Assembly (NCBI RefSeq): GCF_001306115.1
Contig: NZ_LGCL01000015.1
Location: 62,001 to 126,000, forward strand
Direction of reading: 5' to 3'
DNA: 64,000 bases
Source of the DNA: Ornatilinea apprima
Lineage (GTDB): Bacteria; Chloroflexota; Anaerolineae; Anaerolineales; Anaerolineaceae
How positions within the stretch are numbered: the stretch's first letter is position 1; the number at the start of each line of letters is the position of its first letter. Shown piece by piece: positions 13,148 to 22,456 of the stretch. Both the position numbers and the translations under genes were made by a program. The notes beneath the pieces are model-generated. The model had not been told where the DNA came from. It worked only from the letters and a program-made list of their open reading frames with translations, and made no database searches.

Positions 13148-14684
13148 CTTTACTTCCTTTTCCCAACCAGTCGCAGATGAACTGCAGCGCCTCTTCGCGT
13201 GTTTGCAGCCGGCCTTCCACCTGCGCTTCAGTGGCAGCCTCTAAAATGCTGCCCACCACCGGCCCGGCCGGCACACCCGCTGCCAGCACATCCTGCCCGT
13301 TAATCAGCCGCGGCGGAGAAATCACCTCGTCCTTCTTCTGCCACCACGCCTCCAGCAGCGTCTGGCACACCTCTAGCTCGGCCTTCCACACCGCCGGGGG
13401 GACATCCGGTCGGTGAGTGGCCAGCGTATCAACCAGCGAGAGCAGGCAAACATCTACGCCCGCGCTGCCGGTATCGCGGAAGAAGCGGTAAACAGCCCGG
13501 GGACTTGGCCTGCCCCCGCTCTGGGCCAGGTGATGCACGCGCATGTGCGCCCGCACTACGTTTCGAACACGGGCGAGTTCATGCTGACTTAACGCCAGTT
13601 CTTTGCCGCGCAACGCGGCCAGCTCAGCGCTGGCGATCTCATGCTCAAAAAAGCGCATGCGCTCACCCACCTGTTGAACTACCGCAGGCTTGCCTGTATC
13701 GTGATACAGCGCCGATAGGAATAACAGCTCCCGCGCGCGGCGGCCCTGGGTAATCTCCTCCTGGAAATGGCGCGTCAATTCCTCGCGGTAGGCCCCCAGG
13801 TGCAGAACCGCCAGCCCCATGCGCAGATTGCTCACCAGCGACTCGTTATAACGCCCCGCCAGCGCGGCCAGCACCTTCTCCAGCTCGTCCAGCGTGGAAA
13901 GGGTGTGATTCCACACATCTTCATGGTGCGGGGCCGTCTGCCGCACCCCTTTAAGCTGCGTCAGCTCAGGGAAAACAACATCCAACGCGCCGGCCTGATC
14001 CAGCAGGCGCAACGCGCTGCTCACATGCTGGCCCTCAAAAATGCGAAAGATTTCGTCTCTGCGCCGCTCCGCCGAAGGGATCGCCAGGCGGGGAGCGGCG
14101 GCCTTCATCGCCTGCCAGGCCTCGGGCGCCAGCCGGAAGCCCAGGTTCAGCGCAAGGCGCACACCCCGCAGCACCCGGATCGGGTCGGCTTCAAAAGCAT
14201 CCTCGCGGCACGGCCGCAACACTTTAGCGTGGAGGTCTTTCACCCCGCCACACGGGTCAATGATCTGCGGCGCGTCCAGGTCTTTTAGGCCCAGCGCCAG
14301 CGCATTCACCGTAAAGTCTCGTTCCAGCAAATCTTCTTCCAGGCTGCCGCCGCGCGCCCGCGCAAAGTCGATCACCCCCACGCCTTGCTGCTCGTCGCGA
14401 TACAGCACGCGCGCTGTGTTGCGCTCATCGTCCAGCATATAAAAATCGCCCTCCAGCGCGCTGGCCAACCGGCGCGCCAGGGGGCGGACATCACACAGCA
14501 TCACCACGTCGAGGTCATGCGGCTGCCCGCGGCTTAAGAATAAATCGCGCACAGCCCCACCCACCAAAAAAACCGGCTCGCTCTCCCGCACCAGTTGGCG
14601 TAGATGCTCCACCGGCTTCCATTCCCGTATGATTTGGGGCAATTCGAACGCGCCGCGCGGCAAATTATTCTGCATTCCCGTCAT
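13137..14684 (-). CDS. CCA tRNA nucleotidyltransferase / poly(A) polymerase family, with HD domain
   Basis: 515 residues. The N-terminal class-II nucleotidyltransferase head shows VFLVGGAVRDLFL and HDLDVVM (metal-binding Asp pair), followed by RDFTVNALAL, and DPIRVLRGVRLALNLGFRL of the neck. A C-terminal HD-type region has ALYHDTGKP and LVDTLATH. Such proteins add or repair the tRNA 3' CCA end; a poly(A) polymerase or an A-adding half of a split CCA system are alternatives. The start overlaps hpt by 20 bases; an internal ATG at 14675 is also possible. Confidence 0.88.
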   Translation of the reverse strand: MTGMQNNLPRGAFELPQIIREWKPVEHLRQLVRESEPVFLVGGAVRDLFLSRGQPHDLDVVMLCDVRPLARRLASALEGDFYMLDDERNTARVLYRDEQQGVGVIDFARARGGSLEEDLLERDFTVNALALGLKDLDAPQIIDPCGGVKDLHAKVLRPCREDAFEADPIRVLRGVRLALNLGFRLAPEAWQAMKAAAPRLAIPSAERRRDEIFRIFEGQHVSSALRLLDQAGALDVVFPELTQLKGVRQTAPHHEDVWNHTLSTLDELEKVLAALAGRYNESLVSNLRMGLAVLHLGAYREELTRHFQEEITQGRRARELLFLSALYHDTGKPAVVQQVGERMRFFEHEIASAELAALRGKELALSQHELARVRNVVRAHMRVHHLAQSGGRPSPRAVYRFFRDTGSAGVDVCLLSLVDTLATHRPDVPPAVWKAELEVCQTLLEAWWQKKDEVISPPRLINGQDVLAAGVPAGPVVGSILEAATEAQVEGRLQTREEALQFICDWLGKGSKDEE

Positions 14685-15228
14685 ACTTTTGCAGGTCTAC
14701 CACGCCAATAAACGGTAGATTGCGGTAGAACTCATCAATATCCAGACCGTAACCAAACACAAACTTATTCGGGATTTCAAACCCCCGGTAGAGAATCGGC
14801 ACCTCCACCTCACGGCGTTCCGCTTTGTCCAGCAGGGTACACACCGCCAGGCTGGCCGGTTTGCGCATCGAGAGCAGCTCCAGTACCGAGGCCAGGGTGT
14901 GCCCCGAGTCGACAATATCTTCCACCAGAATCACATGCCGGTCGCGGATATCGGTGTTCACATCCAGGGTGATACGCGCCTGACCGGTCGATTCGCGCGC
15001 GCCGGTGCCGTAAGAAGACACCGCCATAAACTCAATCGCGTGCGGAACGCTGATATGCCGCATCAAGTCCGTCAGAAACAGCACGCCGCCGCGCAAAATG
15101 CACACCAGCAGCAGCTCTTTGCCCTCAAAATCGCGGCTGATCTCGCGCCCCAGCTCAGCCACCCGCGCTTGCAAATCCTCTTCGCTGACCAGCACTTCCC
15201 CTAAAAATTCGTGATAATCTCGCACCAT
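14665..15228 (-). CDS. hpt: hypoxanthine phosphoribosyltransferase
   Basis: 187 residues. The PRPP-binding loop is ILVEDIVDSGHTL, and the earlier LVCILRGGVLFLTDLMR and SSYGTGARESTG are typical of HGPRT, as is the C-terminal KFVFGYGLDIDEFYRNLPFIGVV. It salvages hypoxanthine (and possibly guanine) to the nucleotide with PRPP. It lies between tdk and the nucleotidyltransferase gene, in a small nucleotide-salvage run. Confidence 0.94.
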   Translation of the reverse strand: MVRDYHEFLGEVLVSEEDLQARVAELGREISRDFEGKELLLVCILRGGVLFLTDLMRHISVPHAIEFMAVSSYGTGARESTGQARITLDVNTDIRDRHVILVEDIVDSGHTLASVLELLSMRKPASLAVCTLLDKAERREVEVPILYRGFEIPNKFVFGYGLDIDEFYRNLPFIGVVDLQKYDGNAE

Positions 15229-15247
15229 GGCTCAATGACCTTTCTCG

Positions 15248-15820
15248 TTAAGATCGCGGCACAATGTGATGCAGCCGGCAGCGCGCCTCATACATTTCAG
15301 ACGCGCCCACAATCACCACCGGGTCATCATAACGCGCCGGCTCTCCATTCACCAAACGCTGGGTTCGCGTGGCCGATTCACCGCAAACCATGCAGATCGC
15401 GTGCAGTTTATCCACCCGCTCAGCTTTAGCCATCAAGACCGGCATACAGCCAAACGGCTCGCCGCGGAAGTCCAGATCCAGCCCGGCGGCGATGACACGC
15501 ACACCCTGGTCCGCCAATTGGCTGACTACATCGACAATTCCCTCGTCAAAGAACTGCGCCTCGTCAACGCCCACTACAGTCGTCTCCGGTAATAGATGAG
15601 CCAGCACTTCACTTGAATGACCGACCGGGATGGCATCAAACACCATTCCGGCGTGAGAGGCTACCTTTTCCTCGGCGTAGCGCCGGTCAATCGCGGGCTT
15701 AAACACCTGCACTTTTTGGCGCGCGATCACAGCCCGGCGTAGGCGCCGAATCAGCTCTTCGGTTTTTCCGCAAAACATTGAACCGCAAATAACTTCCAAT
15801 GAACCAGTTTCATGCTTCAT
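15248..15820 (-). CDS. tdk: thymidine kinase
   Basis: About 190 residues of the TK1 type. Seen: [18 protein letters not shown] (P-loop), [13 protein letters not shown] (DEAQF with catalytic Glu), [12 protein letters not shown], and a zinc-site region with CMVCG and a late EARC. The ATG at 15820 follows AAAGGG; a short upstream extension is possible. It phosphorylates thymidine in the salvage pathway and is the first gene of the tdk-hpt-nucleotidyltransferase-hydrolase run. Confidence 0.94.
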   Translation of the reverse strand: MKHETGSLEVICGSMFCGKTEELIRRLRRAVIARQKVQVFKPAIDRRYAEEKVASHAGMVFDAIPVGHSSEVLAHLLPETTVVGVDEAQFFDEGIVDVVSQLADQGVRVIAAGLDLDFRGEPFGCMPVLMAKAERVDKLHAICMVCGESATRTQRLVNGEPARYDDPVVIVGASEMYEARCRLHHIVPRS

Positions 15821-15917
15821 GAAAACGACCCTTTGCACATGATAGGATGTATCGATTCTACTCTAAATCAGCCGCGGAAAAACATCCGGCAGCGATCTTT
15901 AAGGTTGGCGGATAGAA

Positions 15918-15947
15918 AATCACCCCGTCCTTGCGAACGGGGTGATT
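15918..15947 (-). terminator. intrinsic terminator of the bL31 gene / ribosomal operon
   Basis: An 11-bp stem AATCACCCCGT / ACGGGGTGATT with an 8-base loop is followed on the minus strand by TTTTC (overlapping the stem end). It separates the bL31 gene from tdk. Confidence 0.8.
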
Positions 15948-15993
15948 CAGCGTTCTTTTACGAGCCCACCCAACGGCGGAGCATCGCCAGAGA

Positions 15994-16470
15994 TTAGACA
16001 ACCACGTCTTCAGCCGCGGCCGGCAGGTCGTAACCGAACTGGCGCATGGCTTTCTTCATGTCAATCAAACTCTTGCGGCCAAAACCTTCAACATCCAGCA
16101 AGGCCTGTTCACCAGCAGCCAGTTTCTCCAACACCTGTCCGGCATTGGTAATACCAGCGGCAGCCAGAGCCTCGACGGCGCGTTTGGAAAGGTTGAAATC
16201 GGAAACCGGGCGGTCGGGGGAAGTGCGCGCAGTTTCGCGGGTTTTCTTCTCTTCCATGTGGTCTTGAGCGGCTTGCAAACGGCGGTAGAAGCGGTCTACC
16301 TGACCTTCTTTATCCAAAATGCGCTGCATCTGACCGGTAAAGAACGGGTGGCATTTGGAGCAAACCTCAGTCTGGATTTTCTCCTGGGTCGAACCGGTTT
16401 TCCAGGTATTGCCGCAAGCGCAGGTTACCGTCGCCTCAGTGTAATATTTCGGATGGATATCCTTCTTCAT
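15994..16470 (-). CDS. rpmE: ribosomal protein bL31 fused to an RNA polymerase alpha C-terminal-like domain
   Basis: 158 residues, about twice a normal bL31. Residues 1-66 are a zinc-type bL31 with Cys17, Cys19, Cys37 and Cys40 in the usual spacing and KCHPFFTG. After a charged linker (67-92), residues 93-150 resemble the RNA polymerase alpha CTD: LSKRAVEALAAAGI, then EGFGRKSLIDMKKAM and FGYDLP. Arg97 aligns with E. coli alpha Arg265, and Lys133/Ser134 with the GKKS loop, while the Asn268 position is Glu100. So it is a ribosomal protein with a helix-hairpin-helix tail that may contact nucleic acid. It follows rpmA by 77 bases and has its own AAGGA site. Confidence 0.9.
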   Translation of the reverse strand: MKKDIHPKYYTEATVTCACGNTWKTGSTQEKIQTEVCSKCHPFFTGQMQRILDKEGQVDRFYRRLQAAQDHMEEKKTRETARTSPDRPVSDFNLSKRAVEALAAAGITNAGQVLEKLAAGEQALLDVEGFGRKSLIDMKKAMRQFGYDLPAAAEDVVV

Positions 16471-16547
16471 GATGTATTCCTTTCACAAGGAGTCCCCTGC
16501 ATCCGTAACAGCCTTATGCGCCGTCACGCTGCAGGAAGAATCGTTAG

Positions 16548-16811
16548 TTAAGCGGCCTCGGCCGGTTCAACATGAACCCGCTTCTGGCCCGTCGGGAGCG
16601 TCTCAAAGACCACCACACCGTCCGCGACTGCGAACAGCGTATCATCTTTACCGCGGCCTACGTTCTTTCCGGGTTTGATCTTGGTGCCGCGCTGCCGCAC
16701 CAAAATGTTGCCAGAAATAACCTGCTCGCCGCCAAATTTCTTCACGCCCAGGCGTTGTGAATTACTGTCTCGTCCGTTACGGCTGGACCCGCCACCTTTT
16801 TTATGTGCCAT
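16548..16811 (-). CDS. rpmA: 50S ribosomal protein bL27
   Basis: 87 residues beginning [22 protein letters not shown], the standard bL27 start without the N-terminal cleaved extension seen in Firmicutes, followed by [15 protein letters not shown] sequence (here [16 protein letters not shown]) and [14 protein letters not shown]. It lies 5 bases after rplU, the usual bacterial gene pair. Confidence 0.97.
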   Translation of the reverse strand: MAHKKGGGSSRNGRDSNSQRLGVKKFGGEQVISGNILVRQRGTKIKPGKNVGRGKDDTLFAVADGVVVFETLPTGQKRVHVEPAEAA

Positions 16812-16816
16812 TGTTC

Positions 16817-17134
16817 CTACTCCATATCAATAGAATCGATCAGTAGCCGGGTATACTGCTGGCGATGGCCGGTTTTAACGCGACGGCGTTTTTTGGGGCG
16901 ATAGCGAAACACAATCAGCTTGGGACCCTTGACGTGATCAACCACGGTCGCGCTGACTTTCGCGCCAGACACCACCGGCGTTCCCACCGCAACTCGGTCT
17001 TCATTTACATAAAGAAGCACGGTGTCAAGCGTCAGCTTGTCGCCAGCTTCCACGGACAGGCGGTCCACGTCAATCGTCTTTCCTTCGACGGCGCGGAACT
17101 GCTTGCCACCACTCTCAACAATCGCGAATTTCAT
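16817..17134 (-). CDS. rplU: 50S ribosomal protein bL21
   Basis: 105 residues beginning [21 protein letters not shown], the normal bL21 start, which places the ATG at 17134 with GGAG 10 bases upstream. C-terminal [27 protein letters not shown] followed by [11 protein letters not shown] is diagnostic. First gene of rplU-rpmA-(rpmE), read from a consensus promoter at 17268-17296. Confidence 0.97.
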   Translation of the reverse strand: MKFAIVESGGKQFRAVEGKTIDVDRLSVEAGDKLTLDTVLLYVNEDRVAVGTPVVSGAKVSATVVDHVKGPKLIVFRYRPKKRRRVKTGHRQQYTRLLIDSIDME

Positions 17135-17267
17135 TCCTTTTTTCTCCAATCTTCACTTCTCCGCAGGTCTCGCGGCACGCAGGCAACGCCAGAGTGCGGG
17201 TAAGTTGGGGATGATTTGGGTACAGCATAAAATGTCCCCAGCGATTTCGCCGGGTAGAGCATGCAGT

Positions 17268-17296
17268 ATTATAAATGCCAGCGGCGAGTCTGTCAA
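17268..17296 (-). promoter_or_regulatory. consensus sigma-70 promoter of the rplU operon
   Basis: On the minus strand a perfect TTGACA (17291-17296) and a perfect TATAAT (17268-17273) are separated by exactly 17 bases. Transcription would begin near 17260, leaving a leader of about 125 bases before rplU. The leader holds a possible hairpin (CTGGGGA pairing with TCCCCAA), which might serve autoregulation; that last point is speculative. Confidence 0.85.
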
Positions 17297-17300
17297 CGAT

Positions 17301-19196
17301 TCAAACCAGGTTGGTTATCCGGCGCGCGTCACCCTCACGGACGGTGATCTTCTGTTCGTCCAGATACTCCAGCAGCGCCACGGCGTATTTCCGGCTGGTC
17401 TGCAGCCGGTCGCGCGCCTGCGCCATTGTGAAGGTTGTTCCATTCCCCCATTCTTCCCGGATCATTTCCAACATCCGATCAAAATCCTCTTTGCGAAAAA
17501 CCACCTCTTTCGACACCGCCAGCAGCAGTCCCTGGCCGGTCAATGCGTTATAAATCTCCTCCCCTACCTCGTCTACGCATTCCTTTACCCCCGGCGGAGA
17601 CGTTGGCGCGTCCGCGAATTTCTTCAACAGGGTGTTCACCTGGGATTGTTGAGCGGGTGTAAAGCAAATTTTGTGACTGCTCAGGCCTACCAGCCGGTTC
17701 GTCTCGCGCAGGCGGTCTTCGGCGGCCCAGCTTTGCAGCGCGGCGTTATATTCGCGCGCCTCCAGCCCCAGGCGGCTTTTTAACTCTTCGCGCAGCATCC
17801 CGGCCCGCAGCGGAAAACTCTGGTGATATCGCTCCAGTATGATTGCCATATTCTCGCTCAACGCCTGCCAGGCTGCCTGCGCCATCACCAGCCCCTCCTC
17901 AGCGCCGCGCTGCGGCTCGAGCAGCGCCAGCGCGCCCTCACCCACCAGGCCTGCCAGGGCGGCTTTGCCTTCTTCAGCCGGCAAATTGGCCAGCTTAATC
18001 AGTTGGGTGCCGGTTACCATTCCGGCGGCCGAGCTGGTCTGCAGCAGAATCTCCTGTGGATTGCCCTGCGCCAGCACCGCAAACCGTTCCAGCACGCTGG
18101 CCGAAAACCGTTTATAGCGCCTCTCGGGGTGGGCCTCCACCACCATGCCGCCGCCCAGCGTCTCGCTTGGCGAAGGCCGCCGCAGAAGGTAGCGGTCACC
18201 TCTCGCCACCACCACCGGCTCGCTGGTCTCAATTTGCAGCCAGCCAGATTCGCCGGGCGCAATCTCCTCTACCCCCATCACCCGCACACGCGCCACCACT
18301 TCTTCCGCGCCAATGAACAGCTTCACCTGCGTATCGTGCTTCAAGGCAATGCTGCTTTCTTTCCGCAGATCAAATTGAGCGTCAAAGCGCTGTGTGGCGC
18401 GGTAAAAACCCGGTTTGCAAACCACCAGCCCGCGACGCACCTGCTGGGTATCCACCCCCGACAGGTTAACCGCCGTGCGGCTGCCTGGCTGCGCCTGGTT
18501 TTCTTTTTGTTTATGGCTTTGCAGGCCTCTTACCCGCCCGCGGATGCCCGGCGGCAAAATTTCCACTTCATCCCCCACCTTCAAATCACCGTCCAACAGC
18601 GTACCGGTAACCACCGTGCCGAATCCGGCCACGCTGAATACCCGGTCTACCGGCAGGCGCGCTTTACCGCGGTTAAGTCGCCGTGGCTGGCCGGCCAGGC
18701 TGGCAGCCAGGGTTTGCTTCAATTCCGTAATTCCCGCGCCGCTGCGCGCCGAAACCCGCACCACGGGGGCGCCGTCCAGCACGCTGCCCGCCAGGGTCTC
18801 ACGCACGTCCATCTCAATCAGGTCCAGCCATTCCGCGTCGGGGGCCAGGTCAATTTTGGTCAGGGCCACCACCCCGGCCGGAATTTTCAAAATATCCAGA
18901 ATCGCCAGGTGCTCGCGGGTTTGCGGCATAACGCCTTCGTCTGCCGCCACCACAAACAGCGCCAGGTCAATCCCCCCCACCCCGGCGAGCATATTTTCAA
19001 TAAAGTCACGGTGACCGGGAACGTCTACAATCCCTACCTCTTCACCGTCCGGCAGGGTCAGCCAGGCAAAACCCAGGTCTATCGTCATCTCCCGTTCCTG
19101 CTCTTCTTTGAGCCGGTCGGGGTGGGTTCCGGTGAGCGTGGCCACCAGGGTCGATTTACCGTGGTCAACATGTCCGGCGGTTCCAATTACACGCAT
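17301..19196 (-). CDS. selB: selenocysteine-specific translation elongation factor
   Basis: About 631 residues. N-terminal GTPase: [14 protein letters not shown] (P-loop), [33 protein letters not shown]. Then EF-Tu-like beta-barrel domains and a C-terminal region of winged-helix repeats typical of SelB. It brings Sec-tRNA to UGA codons marked by a SECIS element. I start at the second ATG (19196): GGGAG is 7 bases upstream of it but only one base from the first. No selA, selD or tRNA-Sec is nearby. The presence of SelB implies that this organism makes selenoproteins. Confidence 0.93.
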   Translation of the reverse strand: MRVIGTAGHVDHGKSTLVATLTGTHPDRLKEEQEREMTIDLGFAWLTLPDGEEVGIVDVPGHRDFIENMLAGVGGIDLALFVVAADEGVMPQTREHLAILDILKIPAGVVALTKIDLAPDAEWLDLIEMDVRETLAGSVLDGAPVVRVSARSGAGITELKQTLAASLAGQPRRLNRGKARLPVDRVFSVAGFGTVVTGTLLDGDLKVGDEVEILPPGIRGRVRGLQSHKQKENQAQPGSRTAVNLSGVDTQQVRRGLVVCKPGFYRATQRFDAQFDLRKESSIALKHDTQVKLFIGAEEVVARVRVMGVEEIAPGESGWLQIETSEPVVVARGDRYLLRRPSPSETLGGGMVVEAHPERRYKRFSASVLERFAVLAQGNPQEILLQTSSAAGMVTGTQLIKLANLPAEEGKAALAGLVGEGALALLEPQRGAEEGLVMAQAAWQALSENMAIILERYHQSFPLRAGMLREELKSRLGLEAREYNAALQSWAAEDRLRETNRLVGLSSHKICFTPAQQSQVNTLLKKFADAPTSPPGVKECVDEVGEEIYNALTGQGLLLAVSKEVVFRKEDFDRMLEMIREEWGNGTTFTMAQARDRLQTSRKYAVALLEYLDEQKITVREGDARRITNLV

Positions 19197-19212
19197 TGCC
19201 ATGCTCCCTTGA

Positions 19213-20385
19213 TTAACTGGAGAACGTTTGCTGGTTGCTTTCCATTAATTCTTGCGAGAAGGCAAGCAGCTTTTGCAGGCGCGCGCGTGTATCATTGAGT
19301 ACAGACTCGAGTGTGTCGTGCATTTCCTGAGTCATATCCTCGACTTTCACCAGGCGCTCGGTCTGCTTCTCAATTTTGCGGTTGGCTTCGCGCTGCATCT
19401 CTTCTTGCGATATCGTGTAATTCGTCCAACGCTTCTGGTCATCCGACTTGAAATTCACCCATTCATTGCGGAATCGTTCTTCCACCAGACGCTGCATTTC
19501 AGTAATTTCGTTTAACCGCCGCTCAAAGCGCTGGCGCGTTTCTTCAAATGATTCCTGCGCGCGCTTCACGGTGCGGTGCGTGGCGTCCAACGCCTGCATC
19601 TGGCTTTCGAGGTCCAACGTCTGGCGGGTAATCGTCTCAAACTGCGCCTGCCATTCTTTCCACATCCGCTCGCGCTCCAGGTTTTGCATGCTTTGCTTTT
19701 CAATGAAAGCCACCTGCGCCTGTTTGCGTTCCGATTCCATGGCGGCGAACTCGCTCACACGCAGTTCCAGTTTGCGCACCGAATCGGCGGCCACATCCAC
19801 CTTGCCGCGCTGTTCATCCTGCCGCTTGCGCAGCACCGAAGTTTCCGCCTGCAAATCCGTCAGCCGCTTGGTGTCCTGGCGGCGGCCTTCCTCCAGCAGC
19901 TTGATGGAGCGGCGGTATTCTTCATCCGAACGCACATTCTCGTCAAACTTCTTCTCCAGCTCAGAAATCAACCGCCCCAGGCGGTAATCTTCTTCGATTC
20001 GCGCCTGGATCTTGGTGCGCATATCGGGCAGCACCTCCAGCTCTTTGCGCGTTTCGCCAATCGCCTTATGCAGCGATTCCAGGTCTTCGCGGCGCACTTT
20101 GTCTGCCTCACGTTCACGCTCAACGCGTTGCTTCTCGATCACTTCAATGGCTCGGCTGTGTTCCACTTTGATCTTTGCCAGGCTTTCTTCAAGCTGATCA
20201 ATGCGGCTCAGAGCGGCTTCTATTCGCGCTACCTGCGTGTTGATCTCTTTAATCTGGTCCCGCGACTCAGGGATCGCGCTTTCCAACGCGCTGATACGCT
20301 TCTCAAGCGTGGCAATGGTGGTTTTATCTTTGCGGCGTTCATCATCCAACCATTCCAATCGTTTGGCAATTTGTTCGAAGTCCAT
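19213..20385 (-). CDS. long coiled-coil protein of unknown function
   Basis: About 390 residues, almost wholly charged heptad-like helix (for example LEKRISALESAI, IDQLEESLAKI, VEKQRVEREREADKVRRED). No signal peptide, membrane segment or catalytic motif is visible. I start at the ATG at 20385 (MDFEQIAKRLEWLDDERRKDK), 7 bases after GAGG; a frame extension upstream is Pro-rich and unlikely. The C-terminal part (TERLVKVEDMTQEM) resembles generic SMC/tropomyosin-like helices. It ends 16 bases before selB and may be co-transcribed. I do not recognise a family. Confidence 0.75.
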   Translation of the reverse strand: MDFEQIAKRLEWLDDERRKDKTTIATLEKRISALESAIPESRDQIKEINTQVARIEAALSRIDQLEESLAKIKVEHSRAIEVIEKQRVEREREADKVRREDLESLHKAIGETRKELEVLPDMRTKIQARIEEDYRLGRLISELEKKFDENVRSDEEYRRSIKLLEEGRRQDTKRLTDLQAETSVLRKRQDEQRGKVDVAADSVRKLELRVSEFAAMESERKQAQVAFIEKQSMQNLERERMWKEWQAQFETITRQTLDLESQMQALDATHRTVKRAQESFEETRQRFERRLNEITEMQRLVEERFRNEWVNFKSDDQKRWTNYTISQEEMQREANRKIEKQTERLVKVEDMTQEMHDTLESVLNDTRARLQKLLAFSQELMESNQQTFSS

Positions 20386-20483
20386 TTTATTACCTCTTTG
20401 CCCGAATAATATTTTTGGAAAGCGAGCGGGGTGAATCGGGTTAGCAGGATTGTATACCAGACCCGCCCAATTCGCCAGATCGT

Positions 20484-21875
20484 TTAAGGAAGGCGGGGGA
20501 ACGCCCGCAGCATGTTCTGAATCGGTTCGGCCAGCCAGGCCGGGGCCAGGCCAAACAAAATTGTGCCCGCGCTGCCGATGATCACCATCCACGTGTCCAC
20601 CCAGCGCTCTTCGACCTTTTCTTCTTCCTGATCCTTCTGAAGAACGGTTACCAGCACCCGAAAAGCCGCCGCCAGAATCCCCGCCTGACCAATCAGGAAC
20701 CAGGCGACCACCACCAGCGAATCAGCCGCCAGGTTAAGCAGCAGCGATGTTTGCCCGTAGAAACCAGCCAGCAGTGGCAGCCCAAAGGCGGTATAGATCG
20801 CAATCAGCAGCCCACTGCCTGCCACCGGCTGGCGGTAGATCACCCCGCGCAACGCCGAAAGCTGCATATCGCCGCGCCTTGCCATCAAAGTCATGCTGTA
20901 CGTCCACAAGCCCAACGAGAACATACGCGGGATCAGCAGCGTGGCGAACAAAGCAAATCCGGCTTCTCGCATCAGGCTGATCGCCAGCAGCGCCAGTCCA
21001 TTCTCAAAGATCACCGCGTACCCAAACATGCGCCTTAAGTTCTTCTCAAATGCCGCCCACAACCCGCTGGTCACCACCATCACAATGCCAACCAGCCTCA
21101 CCGCCGTCGAAAGCTGCGGGTAATCAGCCAGCCAAGCGTAACTGTTCAAAAATTCCAAAAATAACACCAGAGCAATGGTCGGAAGAAAACTCAACACAAA
21201 ACCCGCCGAAAAGGGGTCTGCCTCCGAAGCCATTTGCGGCAGCCAGGTATAAAAGGGGAAACTCGCCAGCAAAAATGCGAACCCCAATCCCAGCAGCACC
21301 ACAGCCTGCAAGGTCAGAGACTGATTGGCGGGGTTGGCTTCTACGCCCGAGCTGGCCCACCCTGCCAGCAGAATAAACGGCATCGCCAGGGTTTGAAAGA
21401 TGAGAAACCGCATCACCCCTTTTTTGGCTTTCCAGCCGGGGGGCAGCAGCAAAGGAACACATAACAGCACCACCACCTCTATCACCAGCGCCGCGTACAG
21501 AAACGGCTGCACCGCATAGGCCGCTACCAGCAGCGATAGAACTGCCAATCCCAATGGCGCAAAATACGCGTGCGCGCGGATGATCCACCCACCAATGAAC
21601 CACAGCATGCCAATCGAAAACACCAGCACCAAAAAGGTTGTGTCCGCCTGATCCAGCACCAGGCGGCGCCCCAACAGATTCAATGTGGATTGGATCTGAA
21701 ACAGGTTGCGGCCGATGCGAATGGATTGGTCAATCGGCAGCACCAGCGCCAGCAGACCCAGCAGCGCAGAGACAACCGTGGCAATCGCCGCCGTCCACGC
21801 GCGCTGCCGGTTAAGGAACCAAAGCCCAACCGACACCCCCAGCGGGAACACGACCCAGATCAAAGGCGCGCTCAT
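20484..21875 (-). CDS. NuoN/M-like proton-channel-type membrane protein (divergent)
   Basis: 463 residues, very hydrophobic with many membrane helices. SFPFYTWLPQMASEADPFSAG matches the PFH.WLPDA..AP.P.SA signature of the antiporter-like subunits of Complex I and Mrp (Proton_antipo_M family). Glu133 sits at the place of the conserved TM5 Glu (ALVIEVVVLL). The conserved TM7 Lys, five residues before the Pro of PF(H/Y), is replaced by Leu202. Its start overlaps the preceding small membrane gene by 4 bases (ATGA). No FeS, flavin or quinone-module Nuo gene is near. Part of a three-gene membrane module; its function is unknown. Confidence 0.8.
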   Translation of the reverse strand: MSAPLIWVVFPLGVSVGLWFLNRQRAWTAAIATVVSALLGLLALVLPIDQSIRIGRNLFQIQSTLNLLGRRLVLDQADTTFLVLVFSIGMLWFIGGWIIRAHAYFAPLGLAVLSLLVAAYAVQPFLYAALVIEVVVLLCVPLLLPPGWKAKKGVMRFLIFQTLAMPFILLAGWASSGVEANPANQSLTLQAVVLLGLGFAFLLASFPFYTWLPQMASEADPFSAGFVLSFLPTIALVLFLEFLNSYAWLADYPQLSTAVRLVGIVMVVTSGLWAAFEKNLRRMFGYAVIFENGLALLAISLMREAGFALFATLLIPRMFSLGLWTYSMTLMARRGDMQLSALRGVIYRQPVAGSGLLIAIYTAFGLPLLAGFYGQTSLLLNLAADSLVVVAWFLIGQAGILAAAFRVLVTVLQKDQEEEKVEERWVDTWMVIIGSAGTILFGLAPAWLAEPIQNMLRAFPRLP

Positions 21876-22456
21876 TCGCTAACCTCCAGCTCCGGCACCG
21901 AGATCAGATAGGCCCCCACCAGCGCGATTCCCAAGTTTGCCATCGCCAGCAGACCGGTTACTAGAATCGATGTTTCCACCACAGCGTATAGCACCTCAAA
22001 CCCGCCCAACACGGTTAATAAGCCCAGGCTGACACGCAAAGGGGTATTAAATAAGCCCAATTGCAGCAGCCCTGTTCCCACCAACACCAGGCCGCCCCAC
22101 AACATTTCGTCGCGTCCCGGTATCCAGCGCTGAATCTCTGGAGCGATGGAAAACATCAACACCCACACAATCACCGCCGCCAGAACACGGAAGATTTTCC
22201 CGGATACATTGGAAAGCGGATCGCTTTCCACAACTTCTTCTTCCAAATGATTAGCCGCCAGCATCGCGCCGGCCATCCAACCCACCACCAGCTTGACCGC
22301 GGCCAGGCCAACCGGCCATTCCAGCGCCACCAGCCAGAAAATCCCTATGTACTGCACCGCCAGGCCGATTAAAAAATTGCGCCAGCGATGGGCCAGCAGA
22401 ATTAAAATAGAACTGGCGATTAAGAAGAAAACCGGCAAAACGTGGATCGTTAGCAT
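21872..22456 (-). CDS. small membrane protein, NuoK/MrpC-like (tentative)
   Basis: 194 residues with about six hydrophobic segments. The C-terminal half (LGLLTVLGGFEVLYAVVETSILVTGLLAMANLGIALVG, quoted in parts) has the glycine-rich, acidic-in-membrane look of NuoK/MrpC. The N-terminal half (LIGLAVQYIGIFWLVALEW, then KLVVGWMAGAML) could be a second such unit or a NuoJ/MrpB remnant. The homology is weak. It lies directly between two NuoL/N-like genes: its ATG follows the upstream stop with no gap, and its end overlaps the downstream start by 4 bases, so the three are certainly translated as one unit. Confidence 0.65.
   Translation of the reverse strand: MLTIHVLPVFFLIASSILILLAHRWRNFLIGLAVQYIGIFWLVALEWPVGLAAVKLVVGWMAGAMLAANHLEEEVVESDPLSNVSGKIFRVLAAVIVWVLMFSIAPEIQRWIPGRDEMLWGGLVLVGTGLLQLGLFNTPLRVSLGLLTVLGGFEVLYAVVETSILVTGLLAMANLGIALVGAYLISVPELEVSE

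Noticed and set aside
17823..19298. 491-codon plus-strand frame opposite selB
   Set aside because: Antisense shadow of selB in GC-rich sequence; no RBS and no recognisable domain.
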